64,000 bases of DNA from Aureimonas ureilytica (GTDB taxonomy: Bacteria; Pseudomonadota; Alphaproteobacteria; Rhizobiales; Rhizobiaceae). Made by a program: the position numbers and the translations under genes. Each line of letters opens with the position of its first letter. The first letter of the stretch is position 1. A model generated the notes under the pieces. The model had not been told where the DNA came from, searched no databases, and saw nothing but the letters and a program-made list of their open reading frames with translations. Shown here piece after piece: positions 1 to 9,108 of the stretch. Location: the NCBI RefSeq assembly GCF_001475935.1, contig NZ_LDQA01000045.1, positions 62,001-126,000 on the forward strand, written 5' to 3'.

Positions 1-894
1 GGGCAGGCGGCTTTGCGCCTGCGGCGGCAGGGCGGGCGTCAAATTGTGCAGGCTCTCTCGGATATGATCGACCAGGGCGGAGATGACGGGCGAATCCGTG
101 TTGCGCCCGCGCATGACGGCGATCTGCGCGTCGGGCAGGCGCGGGAAACCGTCCGTCTCGTTCAAAACGCGCATTCCCGGCCGCAGCGCGCATTCGGGCA
201 GGACGCTGACGGCCAGACCCGCCAAGACGGCCGAGGTGACGATCTGCGCCGACCAGGAGGTGAAAAGGATGCGATGCGTTCGCCCGATCCGGTTCAGCGC
301 GTCGATCCCCTGCTGGCGCCAGTTGCAGTCGGCGCGCCCGATGGCGAGCGGCAGGATCGGCTCCTCGTGGATATTGTGCGCGGCCGAGGTTACGAAATGC
401 AGCGGCTCGGTGCGCACGATCTCGGACCAGGCATGGGTCTTGGAGGGGCAGACGAGCGCGACGTCGAGATGACCCTTGTCCACATGTTCGATCAGGCTGG
501 AGGTCGTCTCGCAGGCGATCTGCAATTCGACGCGCGGATTGGAGCGCACGAAGCGCGCCATGATCTCCGGCAGAAAGCGCTCGGCGTAATCATCGGGCAG
601 GCCGATGCGCACATGGCCCTCGATCGTCTGCTCGTCGAAGGCGGCGAGCGTTTCCTGGCTGAGCGCGAGCATCCGGCGGGCATAGGTCAGGAGGCGACCG
701 CCCGCTTCCGTCAGCTTCACAGCGCGGCCCGAGCGCTCGAACAGCTCGGTTCCCAGCCGCTCTTCCAGGCGGCGCACCTGCATGGAAACGGCGGACTGCG
801 TCTTGAACACTTCCTCCGCCGCGCGGGTGAAACTGCCCGTGTCCACGATCGCGGCGAAGGTGCGAAGCTGGTCAAGATCGAGGGGAGTCGCCAT
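1..894 (-). CDS. LysR-family transcriptional regulator (3' end cut by window edge)
   Basis: This is a LysR-type regulator read leftward, with no stop before base 1, so the last residues lie outside the window. At least 298 codons are visible, close to the usual family length of about 300. The N-terminal winged helix-turn-helix is clear: residues 1-60 start MATPLDLDQLRTFAAIVDTG and continue with SFTRAAEEVFKTQSAVS and an RRLEERLG linker, followed by the LysR substrate-binding domain. The ATG at 892-894 is preceded on the minus strand by a GGGTGG stretch. It is transcribed away from the DUF1127 gene across a 256-bp gap. The effector and targets cannot be read from the sequence. Family call is firm; specificity is unknown. 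Confidence 0.9.
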   Translation of the reverse strand, partial: MATPLDLDQLRTFAAIVDTGSFTRAAEEVFKTQSAVSMQVRRLEERLGTELFERSGRAVKLTEAGGRLLTYARRMLALSQETLAAFDEQTIEGHVRIGLPDDYAERFLPEIMARFVRSNPRVELQIACETTSSLIEHVDKGHLDVALVCPSKTHAWSEIVRTEPLHFVTSAAHNIHEEPILPLAIGRADCNWRQQGIDALNRIGRTHRILFTSWSAQIVTSAVLAGLAVSVLPECALRPGMRVLNETDGFPRLPDAQIAVMRGRNTDSPVISALVDHIRESLHNLTPALPPQAQSRLP

Positions 895-1150
895 GGTCGC
901 CACCCATAATGATCGGTGATGCTGGGCATAAGAAACATTCGTTGGTCTGATCCGTCAAGCCGGACTATCTCCATTCTCGACAGCCAGAGACGAGACCGCG
1001 AAATCGGGTGGCTTGAGCCCTCGACACAGCGGAAAGTGTGAACCGGCCCAGCCGGGACATGCTGCCTTTCAACGCGCGGACGACCGTCCTGCGTGATGGA
1101 TGGCGCTTTGCCTGCCGCGCCAGGATTGGCTTTCGAAAGGAGAAACGGCC

Positions 1151-1414
1151 ATGACGCTCGCATCGAAGACTCCCGCTCCCTCCGTGGAAACCCTCGCCCA
1201 GTCGATCCGCATCGGCTTTGTGGCGCTTCGAGCGATCGTCCGCACCATGCGCAACCGCCGGGCCGCCTATCGAATGTCGGAACTGCCGGATTACCTCCTG
1301 AACGATATCGGCCTGAAACGCGATGACGTTCACGAGGCGCTCCATGCCGACTGGCGCGAAGACCCGACCTACCGGCTCGCCGTGCGGGCCAGCGAGCGCC
1401 GCCGCTCGCTCTGA
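1151..1414 (+). CDS. DUF1127 domain small protein
   Basis: An 87-aa arginine-rich protein of the DUF1127 family. The C-terminal half has the family signature: an RTMRNRRAAYRMSELPD stretch, then LLNDIGLKRDDV. The ATG at 1151 is chosen because AAGGAG lies about ten bases upstream; a longer start at 1100 exists but has no ribosome site. DUF1127 proteins are abundant in Hyphomicrobiales, and some are linked to phosphate or RNA metabolism (known of the family, not shown here). The N-terminal 35 residues are not conserved in sequence type. The gene ends just before a strong bidirectional terminator. Confidence 0.88.
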   Translation: MTLASKTPAPSVETLAQSIRIGFVALRAIVRTMRNRRAAYRMSELPDYLLNDIGLKRDDVHEALHADWREDPTYRLAVRASERRRSL

Positions 1415-1440
1415 TCCCGCGCCATCGTCCGCTTGAATGC

Positions 1441-1477
1441 AAAAGACCCGCCGCGAGCCTCTCGCGGCGGGTCTTTT
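1441..1477. terminator. Bidirectional intrinsic terminator
   Basis: A perfect 17-bp inverted repeat (AAAAGACCCGCCGCGAG and its complement) with a 3-base loop. It has an A run on the left and a T run on the right, so it works in both directions. It sits between the convergent DUF1127 gene and the CorC/HlyC-type gene. Confidence 0.92.
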
Positions 1478-1503
1478 CGTATCTGATCCAAGCGTCGAGG
1501 CGA

Positions 1504-2814
1504 TCAAGCCTCTTCGCGCGCGGGCTCCAACTCGCCGAGCTGCGTGGCGAGAATCTTGTCGACCCTCCGCCCGTCGAGATCCACGACCTCGAAGCGCCAT
1601 GAACCGTACTGGATGAACTCGCCGACCTCGGGGATATGGCCGAACTGGTCGAGGATGAAGCCGGCCAGCGTCTCGTAGTCGCGCTCCTTGGGCAGGCTGC
1701 CCGAGCCCAGACGCCGCTCCACATCGTCGATCGGCATTCCGGCGTCGATGAGGTAGGAGCCGTCCTCGCGCTGAACGACGGAATAATCCTCCTCAGCCCC
1801 TTCCGGCAGCGAGCCGGAAATCGAGGCGAGAATGTCGGTCGGCGTCACCACGCCTTCGAAGGAGCCGTATTCGTCGATCACGATGGCCATGTGGATGTTC
1901 ACGGAGCGGAAGCGGTCGAGCAGCTTCAGAACCGGCATGGTCTCGTTGACATAGAGCGGCTCGCGCACGACCGCCTTCACATCGATCGTGCCGGTGCGGC
2001 GATATTGCTCCAAGAGATCCTTGGCCTGAACGACGCCGACGAGATCGTCCACGTCTTCCTTGGCGACGGGAAAGCGCGAGTGGCCGCTCGAATGAATCTC
2101 GTCCAGAATGGCGTTCGGGTCGTCGGCCAGCGAAATCCAGGCCACATCCGGGCGGGGCACCATGATGGAGCGCACGTTCCGGTCGGCGATGCGAAGGACG
2201 CCTTCCAGCATCTCGCGTTCTTTTTCCTCGAAGACGCCCGACTCGGTGCCTTCGGCGATCATCGCCTTCACTTCTTCTTCCGTCACCGAGTTCTCGCTGG
2301 CGGCGCGCGCGCCCACCAGCTTGCTGACGGTCTCGGTGGAGAAGCGCAGGAACCAGACCACCGGCGCGCCGATCATGGCGATCAGGCGCATGGACGGGGC
2401 GACGAAAGCGGCGATCGATTCGGAATGGGCGAGCGCGAATCGCTTGGGAACCAGCTCGCCCAGAATCAGCGAGAAATAGGTGATGAGCACGACCACAAGC
2501 GCGAAGGCGATCGTATCGGCGTGGTTGGCGATCAGTGGCAGCGGGCGCAGGATTTCGGCCACGGGCTCGGAAAAGGCCGAGGCGCCGAACGCACCCGCGA
2601 AAATGCCGACAAGGGTAATGCCGACCTGAACGGTGGACAGGAAGCCGGTGGGATCGTCCACCAGCTTGAGAGCGGCGGCCGCCCCTTTGCTGCCATTCTG
2701 CGCCATTTGCTGGAGCCGGATTCGGCGGGCCGACACAACGGCCAATTCCGACATTGCAAAGAACCCGTTCAAAAAGATCAGGAAAACGACGATCAGAAGG
2801 TTGACGATCAGCAT
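1504..2814 (-). CDS. CorC/HlyC (CNNM-type) membrane protein with CBS pair
   Basis: A 436-aa integral membrane protein of the DUF21/CNNM family, often named hemolysin or CorC/HlyC transporter. The first helix includes LLIVVFLIFLNGFFAMSELA; three more hydrophobic segments follow to about residue 150. Then come two CBS repeats (about residues 200-330, including MVPRPDVAWISL and a second block VVREPLYVNETMPVLKLL) and a C-terminal CorC_HlyC domain ending near residue 425. Homologues affect magnesium or cobalt homeostasis; haemolysis is not implied. The ATG at 2812-2814 starts directly at the first membrane helix. It is a single gene bounded by a terminator on its 3' side. Confidence 0.92.
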   Translation of the reverse strand: MLIVNLLIVVFLIFLNGFFAMSELAVVSARRIRLQQMAQNGSKGAAAALKLVDDPTGFLSTVQVGITLVGIFAGAFGASAFSEPVAEILRPLPLIANHADTIAFALVVVLITYFSLILGELVPKRFALAHSESIAAFVAPSMRLIAMIGAPVVWFLRFSTETVSKLVGARAASENSVTEEEVKAMIAEGTESGVFEEKEREMLEGVLRIADRNVRSIMVPRPDVAWISLADDPNAILDEIHSSGHSRFPVAKEDVDDLVGVVQAKDLLEQYRRTGTIDVKAVVREPLYVNETMPVLKLLDRFRSVNIHMAIVIDEYGSFEGVVTPTDILASISGSLPEGAEEDYSVVQREDGSYLIDAGMPIDDVERRLGSGSLPKERDYETLAGFILDQFGHIPEVGEFIQYGSWRFEVVDLDGRRVDKILATQLGELEPAREEA

Positions 2815-2957
2815 CCGGTGTCCGTGGGGGCCAAGCGCCCCCCATTGAAGATGCCGGATTATAGGGGGCAGCCGTGTTCCGATCCAAGGGACCGGGGCGA
2901 AACTTTTGCCCGCCGGCCCTGGAAAACCTGCGCTTGTGCTCTTCGCCTTCGCCCCGA

Positions 2958-3803
2958 TCAGCCCTGCGAGCGGGGTTTTTGATCGAAAAGTCTGGCCATG
3001 GCGCTGAAATAGTCGGCCTGCATCGATTGCGCATTCGTGATCATGTCGAGCACGGGATCGCGGCGCGGAGCCTGCGAATCAGGAATCGGGGTGGGTTGCG
3101 GCGGCGCGCTCTGCGGCGTGAAGGCCCGCGTCATCGCCGCCATCATGCCGAACGGATCGACTGGGAAAGAGGCCGGGGCGGCGGGGCTCGGCTGCGTCGG
3201 CGCGCTGGCGGCCGGCATCACCCATGGGAAGGCCGTGCGCCATGCGTCGGAAAACAGCGCCGTCATCGCGGCTGGGGAGCCGGGCATGGGAGCGGGGGCC
3301 GAGGGGCGGTGGAAGGCCTCCACCGCATTGGCCGAGCGGCGCATCGCTTCCGCGAGGGTCTGGCCGGCCGTGTCGCTCGGGAAGTTCTTGGTCCAGTTGC
3401 CGGCCCCGGCCGCCATGGTCTGGAGCGCCGCGTTGAAGACCAGCGCGCCGAACTGGGGCATGAACTGCTGAAGCATGTCGGGCGCCTGGCCCGTCAGAAG
3501 CGAGGCCTGCCGCGCCACGGCGCTCATCAGATCGGGGCCGAACAGCGTCTTCGTGACCATTTCGCCGGCCTGGCCGGAGAGGAAGCCGCCGGGGCCGAGC
3601 CCGCCCATGGCGCCGAAGCGCTCGGCCAGATCGGACCAGCTCTTGGGGTCGATCATCGCCCGCTGCATTCCCAGGATATAGGCCGGCACCAGCGCGTCGG
3701 TCGTGGCGCGCATTTCCTCGTGGCTCAGGCGAAACCGGGCGGCCAGCGTGTCGGCCGCTTCACCCGCGCCCGCCGCCTTCAGCCAGTCGAAGAAGTCCGT
3801 CAT
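2958..3803 (-). CDS. DUF937-like hypothetical protein
   Basis: A 281-aa protein starting MTDFFDWLKAAG. The N-terminal 130 residues are helical, with a glycine-rich loop (GAMGGLGPGGFLSGQAGEMV) resembling DUF937-type proteins. The middle (about 170-250) is proline- and alanine-rich and probably disordered. A short C-terminal helix (DPVLDMITNAQSMQADYFSAM) ends the protein and could be an oligomerisation or polymer-binding helix. The start at 3803 is supported by AAGGAA just upstream; a 20-residue extension is possible but lacks a site. No signal peptide or membrane segment is seen. The function is unknown. Confidence 0.75.
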   Translation of the reverse strand: MTDFFDWLKAAGAGEAADTLAARFRLSHEEMRATTDALVPAYILGMQRAMIDPKSWSDLAERFGAMGGLGPGGFLSGQAGEMVTKTLFGPDLMSAVARQASLLTGQAPDMLQQFMPQFGALVFNAALQTMAAGAGNWTKNFPSDTAGQTLAEAMRRSANAVEAFHRPSAPAPMPGSPAAMTALFSDAWRTAFPWVMPAASAPTQPSPAAPASFPVDPFGMMAAMTRAFTPQSAPPQPTPIPDSQAPRRDPVLDMITNAQSMQADYFSAMARLFDQKPRSQG

Positions 3804-3933
3804 CGCATTGTTCCTTCGCGCGTACCGGCCGGTCTCTCGGATCGGCCCAGCATGGGCCAGCAAGCCGGCTCTGCCAAGGCAAAGGCTTCACGGGCGTGCC
3901 GTCATCCGCAGGCGCGTCAGCTTCGATCCCGGC

Positions 3934-5307
3934 TCAATAGGTGAGGTGAGCGAACAGCGCCTCGAAACGCCCGCCCCATTCGCCTTCGAAGCGCGCCAGC
4001 AAATCGTCGGCCGCCGTGCGCCCGCTGTCGATTCGCGCGCGCAAGGGAGCCAGATACATCGCCTCGCTGCGACCGGCCGAATCGAGCCGGGCGCGTCGCT
4101 CCAGCCCCGCCTCGGCGATCGGCACCACGCGGCGCGCGATGGAGAGCATGGTCTCCTCGCGGAAGGGCGCATGGAGGCCGAGACGCGGCACGGCCGAGCG
4201 CAGCCGATCGACCTCTTCGAAGCTCCAGTCGGCGGTGAGCGCCTCGGCCTCGTCCAGCGCCTGATCGTCGTAGAGAAGGCCACACCAGAAGGCGGGTAGC
4301 GCGACGATATCCTCCAGCGGACCGCCGTCGGCCCCGCGCATTTCGAGGAAGCGCTTGAGGCGCACATCCGGGAAGACGGTGGAAAGATGGTTGGCCCAGT
4401 CGCCCATATTGGGCTCGGGGTCGGGCACGCGGCCCTTCAGCGCGCCGTCCAGCATCTGGCGGAAGGTGATGTCGGTCACGTCATGATAGCGCCCTTCGCG
4501 CATCACGAAATACATGGGCACGTCGAGCGCCCATTCCACGTAGTCCTTGTAGCCGAAGCCGCCTTCGAAGGCGAAGGGCAGGAGGCCGGAGCGCTGGTTG
4601 TCGACATCCAGCCAGACACCGGAGCGCCAGGAGAGAAGCCCGTTCGGCTTGCCCTCGGTGAAGGGGGAATTCGCGAAGAGAGCCGAGGCGAGCGGCTGGA
4701 GCTTGAGGCCGACGCGCATCTTGCGCGCCATGTCCCGCTCGTCGGAGAAGTCGAGATTGACCTGGATGGTGGAGGTGCGGAACATCATGTCGAGGCCGCG
4801 CGTGCCGACCTTCGGCATGTAACGCTTCATAATGTTGTAGCGCGACTTCGGCATGACGGGCGTTTCGGCCAGCGTCCAGAGAGGGCTTGCGCCGATTCCG
4901 AGGAAGCCGATGCCGAGCGGCCCGGCGATCTGCTTCACATGGTCGAGATGGTCCTCAGTTTCCGCCAGCGTCTGGTGCAGCGTTTCGAGCGGCGCGCCCG
5001 ACAGCTCGAACTGCCCGCCGGGCTCCAGCGAGATCGCGCCTTCGCCGCTGCCGCCGGCGAGCCCAATGATGCGCCCGTCATCGACGATCGCCTCCCAGCC
5101 TGTGCGCGCCTGCAACTCGTCCAGAATGCGGCGGATGCCGTCCTCGCCCTCGTAAGGCACAGGCGAGAGATCGGCCAAACGAAAGCCGAATTTCTCGTGC
5201 TCCGTGCCGAGGCGGAAGGCCGAAGCCGGCTTCTCGCCCGCGCGGATATGGTCCACCAGCTCGTCCAGCGAGCGGATGGGGGTGAGATCGGTCGTGTCGC
5301 GCGCCAT
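3934..5307 (-). CDS. gshA: Glutamate-cysteine ligase, plant/alphaproteobacterial type
   Basis: It catalyses the first step of glutathione synthesis, ATP-dependent joining of L-glutamate and L-cysteine in the cytosol. The 457-aa length and the motifs match the GCS2 family shared by alphaproteobacteria and plants: FRLGTEHEKFGF near the N-terminus, GGQFELSGAP, PMYFVMREGRYHD and PNMGDWANHLSTVFP. The start at 5307 has GGAG upstream; an upstream in-frame start would add 28 arginine-rich residues and looks less likely. The gene lies downstream of rsmE on the same strand, a common rhizobial neighbour pair; the 126-bp gap could hold its own promoter. Confidence 0.95.
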   Translation of the reverse strand: MARDTTDLTPIRSLDELVDHIRAGEKPASAFRLGTEHEKFGFRLADLSPVPYEGEDGIRRILDELQARTGWEAIVDDGRIIGLAGGSGEGAISLEPGGQFELSGAPLETLHQTLAETEDHLDHVKQIAGPLGIGFLGIGASPLWTLAETPVMPKSRYNIMKRYMPKVGTRGLDMMFRTSTIQVNLDFSDERDMARKMRVGLKLQPLASALFANSPFTEGKPNGLLSWRSGVWLDVDNQRSGLLPFAFEGGFGYKDYVEWALDVPMYFVMREGRYHDVTDITFRQMLDGALKGRVPDPEPNMGDWANHLSTVFPDVRLKRFLEMRGADGGPLEDIVALPAFWCGLLYDDQALDEAEALTADWSFEEVDRLRSAVPRLGLHAPFREETMLSIARRVVPIAEAGLERRARLDSAGRSEAMYLAPLRARIDSGRTAADDLLARFEGEWGGRFEALFAHLTY

Positions 5308-5433
5308 GAGAAGCTCCGGGACGAAGTCGATTCTAGGGAGCCGGCGCGGAAGCCGGCGCAACATCTGCGTGTCTGTCCGCTTTCCCGGCAAGGCGCAAGA
5401 GCCAGACGGTGAACGCTGCGGACGCCGGAAGGG

Positions 5434-6189
5434 TCATGAAGACGCGGGGCTACGCCAGTCTCCCGCCACGGCCTGCACCACGGCCAGCGCCGCGACGGCG
5501 GCCGTGTCGGCGCGCAGGATGCGCGGCCCCAGCGAAATCGGCTTGACGAAGGGGAGGGCCAGCAGCGTCTCGCGCTCCTCTCGCGAGAAGCCGCCCTCGG
5601 GGCCGATGAGAAGGGCGAGCGGCCCGCCGCCCAAGGCCGAGAGCGCCTCCACGGGGCTTTGCGCGCCCGCCCGCTCGTCGCAGAAGAGCAGCGTGCGCGC
5701 CCCGTCCCACTCCGCCAGAACCTTGTCGAGCTTCTGGATGTCGCGGCATTCGGGCACGGAAAGAACGCCGCATTGCTCGGCCGCCTCCACGGCATTGGCT
5801 TCGGCGCGCTGACGGTTGAAGCGCGGGGCCTGGCAATGCTGCGTCATGACGGGCTGGATCAGGCCCGCGCCCATCTCCACCGCCTTCTGGATCATGTAGT
5901 CGAGCCGGGCGCTTTTGAGCGGCGCGAAGAGCCAGGTGAGATCGGGGCGCGGCGTCTGGTCGCGCAGCTTTTCCTCCGGCACCAGAAACAGGCGCTTCTT
6001 GCTTTCGCGCTTCAGGCTGGCGCGCCATTCGCCGTCCCGCCCGTTGAAGACAAGGATCGACGCGCCGTCCTCCAAACGCAGAACATTCAGGAGATAATTG
6101 ACCTGTTCGGGCGTCGCTTCCACGCTGAGGCCGGGCGAGAGGTCATGGTCCAGAAAGAGGCGCTGACCGGAAAAATCGTAATCGGGCAT
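5434..6189 (-). CDS. rsmE: 16S rRNA (uracil1498-N3)-methyltransferase
   Basis: A 251-aa SPOUT-fold methyltransferase that methylates N3 of U1498 in 16S rRNA using S-adenosylmethionine. The N-terminal PUA-like part begins MPDYDFSGQRLFL. The C-terminal knot shows LALLIGPEGGFSREE and LGPRILRADTAAVAAL, the typical cofactor-binding loops. The ATG at 6187-6189 matches the family length; the reading frame stays open for another 147 codons upstream, but that part has no family likeness. It shares its strand with gshA and diverges from the SDR gene. Confidence 0.95.
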   Translation of the reverse strand: MPDYDFSGQRLFLDHDLSPGLSVEATPEQVNYLLNVLRLEDGASILVFNGRDGEWRASLKRESKKRLFLVPEEKLRDQTPRPDLTWLFAPLKSARLDYMIQKAVEMGAGLIQPVMTQHCQAPRFNRQRAEANAVEAAEQCGVLSVPECRDIQKLDKVLAEWDGARTLLFCDERAGAQSPVEALSALGGGPLALLIGPEGGFSREERETLLALPFVKPISLGPRILRADTAAVAALAVVQAVAGDWRSPASS

Positions 6190-6369
6190 CGGTCCTCGCG
6201 GCCGCTGGCTCCGAGCAGGGCGAAACCAACCTGCGGAGCATTCGTTGTCGCCGACATGATGCCGGCCTGTCCCTCGCGTTTTAGCGAACATGGCCGGTCT
6301 TTCCAGCCGTCCCCTTGGTCCGGTCACAGGATCCAAGGGCCGGCGCTTTTTCTGGGAGTTTCTTGCGAC

Positions 6370-7167
6370 ATGGACCTGATGATCAAGGGGCGCGTCGCGC
6401 TCATCACCGGCGCGGATGGCGGCATGGGCTTTGCCGTCGCAAAACTCCTGGCCGAGGAGGGCGTGAAGCTCGTTCTGGCCGACAAGAAGCTGGACGAGGC
6501 GAATGCGCGCCGGGGCGAGTTGCCGCAGGACACGGTTCTCGTTCAAGCCGATCTGACGAAGCAGGGTGATGCCGACGCCATCGTGGCCGAGGCTGTCAGG
6601 CGGTTCGGCAAGCTGGACATCGCCGTTCATACGGCCGGCATCACCGGCGCCAAGGGCGATCCGCTGGAACTGTCCGACGCCGATTACGAAGAGGCGTGGC
6701 AGACCGATTTCATGTCGGCGGTGCGAGTCGCCCGCGCGGCGATCCCGGAAATGAAGAAGGGCCGTTGGGGCCGCTTCGTCTGCATCACCTCCGAAAACGC
6801 CGTCCAGCCCTATTGGGAAGAGGCGACCTACAATGTCGCGAAGGCGGGCGTTGCGGCCTTCGCCAAGGGCCTGTCCTATAGGCTGGCGGCAGACGGTATT
6901 CTCGTCAACACGGTCGCCCCCGCCTTTATCGAGACGGCGATGACGGACGAGATGATGGAAAAACGCGCCGAGGAGCGCGGCACCTCGAAGGACGAAGCGA
7001 TCCAGTCCTTTCTGGAGGAGGAGCGGCCGGGCATCGTGCAGAAGCGCCGGGGCCGGGTGGACGAGGTGGCAGCGGCCGTCGCGCTTCTCGTGTCCGAGCG
7101 GGCCTCCTTCATCAATGGCGCCAATCTGCGGGTCGATGGCGGCTCGGTTCAGGCGGTTCAGAACTGA
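6370..7167 (+). CDS. Short-chain dehydrogenase/reductase
   Basis: A 265-aa classical SDR oxidoreductase. The cofactor motif is TGADGGMG (residues 13-20). The NNAG motif appears as HTAG (87-90), a noticeable variant. Ser141 and the pair Tyr154/Lys158 (YNVAK) form the catalytic residues. The C-terminus NGANLRVDGGS is typical. Asp38 at the end of the second strand suggests NAD(H) rather than NADP(H) preference (inference). The frame is open far upstream, but the ATG at 6370 begins the family's usual N-terminus. It is a single gene closed by a terminator. The substrate is not predictable; homologues include ketoacyl reductases and polyol dehydrogenases. Confidence 0.9.
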   Translation: MDLMIKGRVALITGADGGMGFAVAKLLAEEGVKLVLADKKLDEANARRGELPQDTVLVQADLTKQGDADAIVAEAVRRFGKLDIAVHTAGITGAKGDPLELSDADYEEAWQTDFMSAVRVARAAIPEMKKGRWGRFVCITSENAVQPYWEEATYNVAKAGVAAFAKGLSYRLAADGILVNTVAPAFIETAMTDEMMEKRAEERGTSKDEAIQSFLEEERPGIVQKRRGRVDEVAAAVALLVSERASFINGANLRVDGGSVQAVQN

Positions 7168-7180
7168 CAGCCCGAAGCAA

Positions 7181-7206
7181 AACGGGCGGCCCGAAAGCCG
7201 CCCGTT
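7181..7206. terminator. Hairpin terminator between convergent genes
   Basis: A perfect 10-bp stem (AACGGGCGGC paired with GCCGCCCGTT) with a 6-base loop. It lies between the end of the SDR gene and the convergent 70-aa gene. The T run is short. Confidence 0.75.
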
Positions 7207-7223
7207 CTACCTGTGACATCGTG

Positions 7224-7436
7224 TCAGAGATGTTTGCCGGGGTCGATCTTGGGTCCGTCGATGCGGCTGGGGGAGATCGGGTCGGACGCGGGGAAGGTCT
7301 CGTCCAGCGCCTCGTCCAGTTCCTCTTCCTCCGTCATCGGGCGTTCCTGCCCACCCGGCGTCACGCCGTCGGGCTCGACGGCACGGGGCGTCTCTTCCGG
7401 GGCGGTCGGCTTGTGGCGTTCGTCCGTCTGGCTCAT
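7224..7436 (-). CDS. Small acidic hypothetical protein with FPASDP motif
   Basis: A 70-aa protein starting MSQTDERHKPTAPEETPRAV. It is rich in Glu, Asp and Pro and carries LDEALDETFPASDPISPS near its C-terminus, a motif that recurs in short uncharacterised proteins of alphaproteobacteria. A GGAG about ten bases upstream supports the ATG at 7434-7436. It is probably disordered; it has no signal peptide or membrane segment. It diverges from glcD across 172 bp. The function is unknown. Confidence 0.75.
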   Translation of the reverse strand: MSQTDERHKPTAPEETPRAVEPDGVTPGGQERPMTEEEELDEALDETFPASDPISPSRIDGPKIDPGKHL

Positions 7437-7608
7437 CGGATATCTCCATTGTTCTGAGATCAACGGGGGGGCCGGACGGGTCGTTCCCGGCATTCCGCCC
7501 GGCAATGGACTTTGGAGCTGGGCTTCCTTAGCATCGTTCCAGATCCGCCGGCCGGCCTGTCCGCGTCCGTGTCGGCAGACTTCATGTCGTGGAGGACGGG
7601 AGGAAACC

Positions 7609-9102
7609 ATGACGATCGCCATGCCCAAACCCAGCCCGGAGATTCTGGGCCGGCGGGCCGAGATCGTGTCGGCGCTGCGCGCCATCGTGCCGGGTGAAGG
7701 CGTGGTGGATGCGAGCGTGGAAATGCGCGTGTTCGAAACCGACGCGCTGACCGCCTATCGGCAATTGCCGCTCGCCGTCGTGCTGCCCGAGACCGTGCCG
7801 CAGGTCGCCGCGATCCTGCGCTATTGCCACGCCAATCGCATTCCCGTCGTCCCGCGCGGCTCAGGCACTTCTCTCTCGGGCGGCTCGCTGCCGCTCGAAG
7901 ACGGCGTGCTTCTGGTCCTGTCGCGCTTCAACCGCATTCTAGATGTCGATTTCGACAATCGCTGCGCCGTGGTGCAGCCGGGCGTCACCAATCTCGGCAT
8001 CACCAAGGCCGTGGAACATGCCGGCTTCTACTATGCGCCCGATCCGTCCTCGCAGATCGCCTGTTCCATCGGCGGCAATGTGGCCGAAAATTCCGGCGGC
8101 GTGCATTGCCTCAAATACGGGCTGACGGCCAACAATGTGCTGGGCGTCGAATTCGTCACCATGGAAGGCGACGTAATCCGCCTGGGCGGCAAGCATCTGG
8201 ATGCGGAGGGCTACGATCTCTTGGGTCTGATGACGGGCTCGGAAGGTCTGCTCGGCGTCGTGACCGAAGTCACCGTGCGCATTCTCCAGGCGCCCGAAAC
8301 CGCACGCGCCGTGTTGATCGGTTTCCCGACCTCGGAACAGGCGGGGGCCTGTGTCGCCGAGATCATCGCGCAGGGCATCATTCCCGGCGGCATGGAGATG
8401 ATGGATCGACCGGCGATCCTCGCGGCGGAGGCCTTCGTTCACGCGGGCTATCCGCTCGATGTCGAAGCGCTTTTGATCGTTGAACTCGACGGCGTGAAGG
8501 CCGAGGTCGATCATCTCCTCTCGGAAGTCGAGGGCATCGCCACGAAGAACGGCGCGACCACCGCGCGCGTGTCGCAATCGGCCGAGGAGCGGATGCGCTT
8601 CTGGGCGGGGCGCAAGGCGGCCTTTCCGGCGGTCGGGCGCATCTCGCCCGATTATCTCTGCATGGACGGCACCATCCCGCGCAAGGAGTTGCCCCGCGTG
8701 CTCGCCGGCATGAAGGCTCTTTCGGAAAAATACGGGCTGGGGGTCGCCAATGTCTTCCACGCCGGAGACGGCAATCTCCATCCGCTCATTCTCTACGATG
8801 CGTCGAAGGATGACGAGCTTCAGCGGGCCGAGGATTTTGGCGCCGACATCCTGCGCCTGTGCGTCGAGGTCGGCGGCGTGCTGACGGGCGAGCATGGCGT
8901 CGGCATCGAGAAGCGCGATCTCATGCCCGAAATGTTCGCCGAGGACGATCTGAAGCATCAGATCCGCGTCAAATGCGCCTTCGACGATCGGCATCTGCTC
9001 AATCCCGGCAAGGTCTTCCCCGTTTTGCATCGCTGCGCCGAACTTGGCCGGCTCCATGTCCATGCCGGCAAGCTGCCGTTCCCCGACCTGCCGAGGTTCT
9101 GA
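7609..9102 (+). CDS. glcD: Glycolate oxidase, FAD-binding subunit GlcD
   Basis: A 497-aa FAD-linked subunit of glycolate oxidase, which oxidises glycolate to glyoxylate at the membrane side of the cytosol. The FAD_binding_4 (PCMH-type) domain covers about residues 55-200: IPVVPRGSGTSLSGGSLPL, then SSQIACSIGGNVAENSGG. The C-terminal FAD-oxidase domain includes HAGDGNLHPLI and TGEHGVGIEKRDLMPEMF. The ATG at 7609 follows GGAGGAAACC-like spacing (AGGAAA). It is the first gene of a glcDEF operon; glcE starts 6 bases after its stop. No glcC-type regulator adjoins. Confidence 0.95.
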   Translation: MTIAMPKPSPEILGRRAEIVSALRAIVPGEGVVDASVEMRVFETDALTAYRQLPLAVVLPETVPQVAAILRYCHANRIPVVPRGSGTSLSGGSLPLEDGVLLVLSRFNRILDVDFDNRCAVVQPGVTNLGITKAVEHAGFYYAPDPSSQIACSIGGNVAENSGGVHCLKYGLTANNVLGVEFVTMEGDVIRLGGKHLDAEGYDLLGLMTGSEGLLGVVTEVTVRILQAPETARAVLIGFPTSEQAGACVAEIIAQGIIPGGMEMMDRPAILAAEAFVHAGYPLDVEALLIVELDGVKAEVDHLLSEVEGIATKNGATTARVSQSAEERMRFWAGRKAAFPAVGRISPDYLCMDGTIPRKELPRVLAGMKALSEKYGLGVANVFHAGDGNLHPLILYDASKDDELQRAEDFGADILRLCVEVGGVLTGEHGVGIEKRDLMPEMFAEDDLKHQIRVKCAFDDRHLLNPGKVFPVLHRCAELGRLHVHAGKLPFPDLPRF

Positions 9103-9108
9103 GAGTAC

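Noticed and set aside
895..1150. Possible gene in the LysR/DUF1127 gap
   Set aside because: Only short frames without ribosome sites or family likeness; the gap probably holds the divergent promoters.
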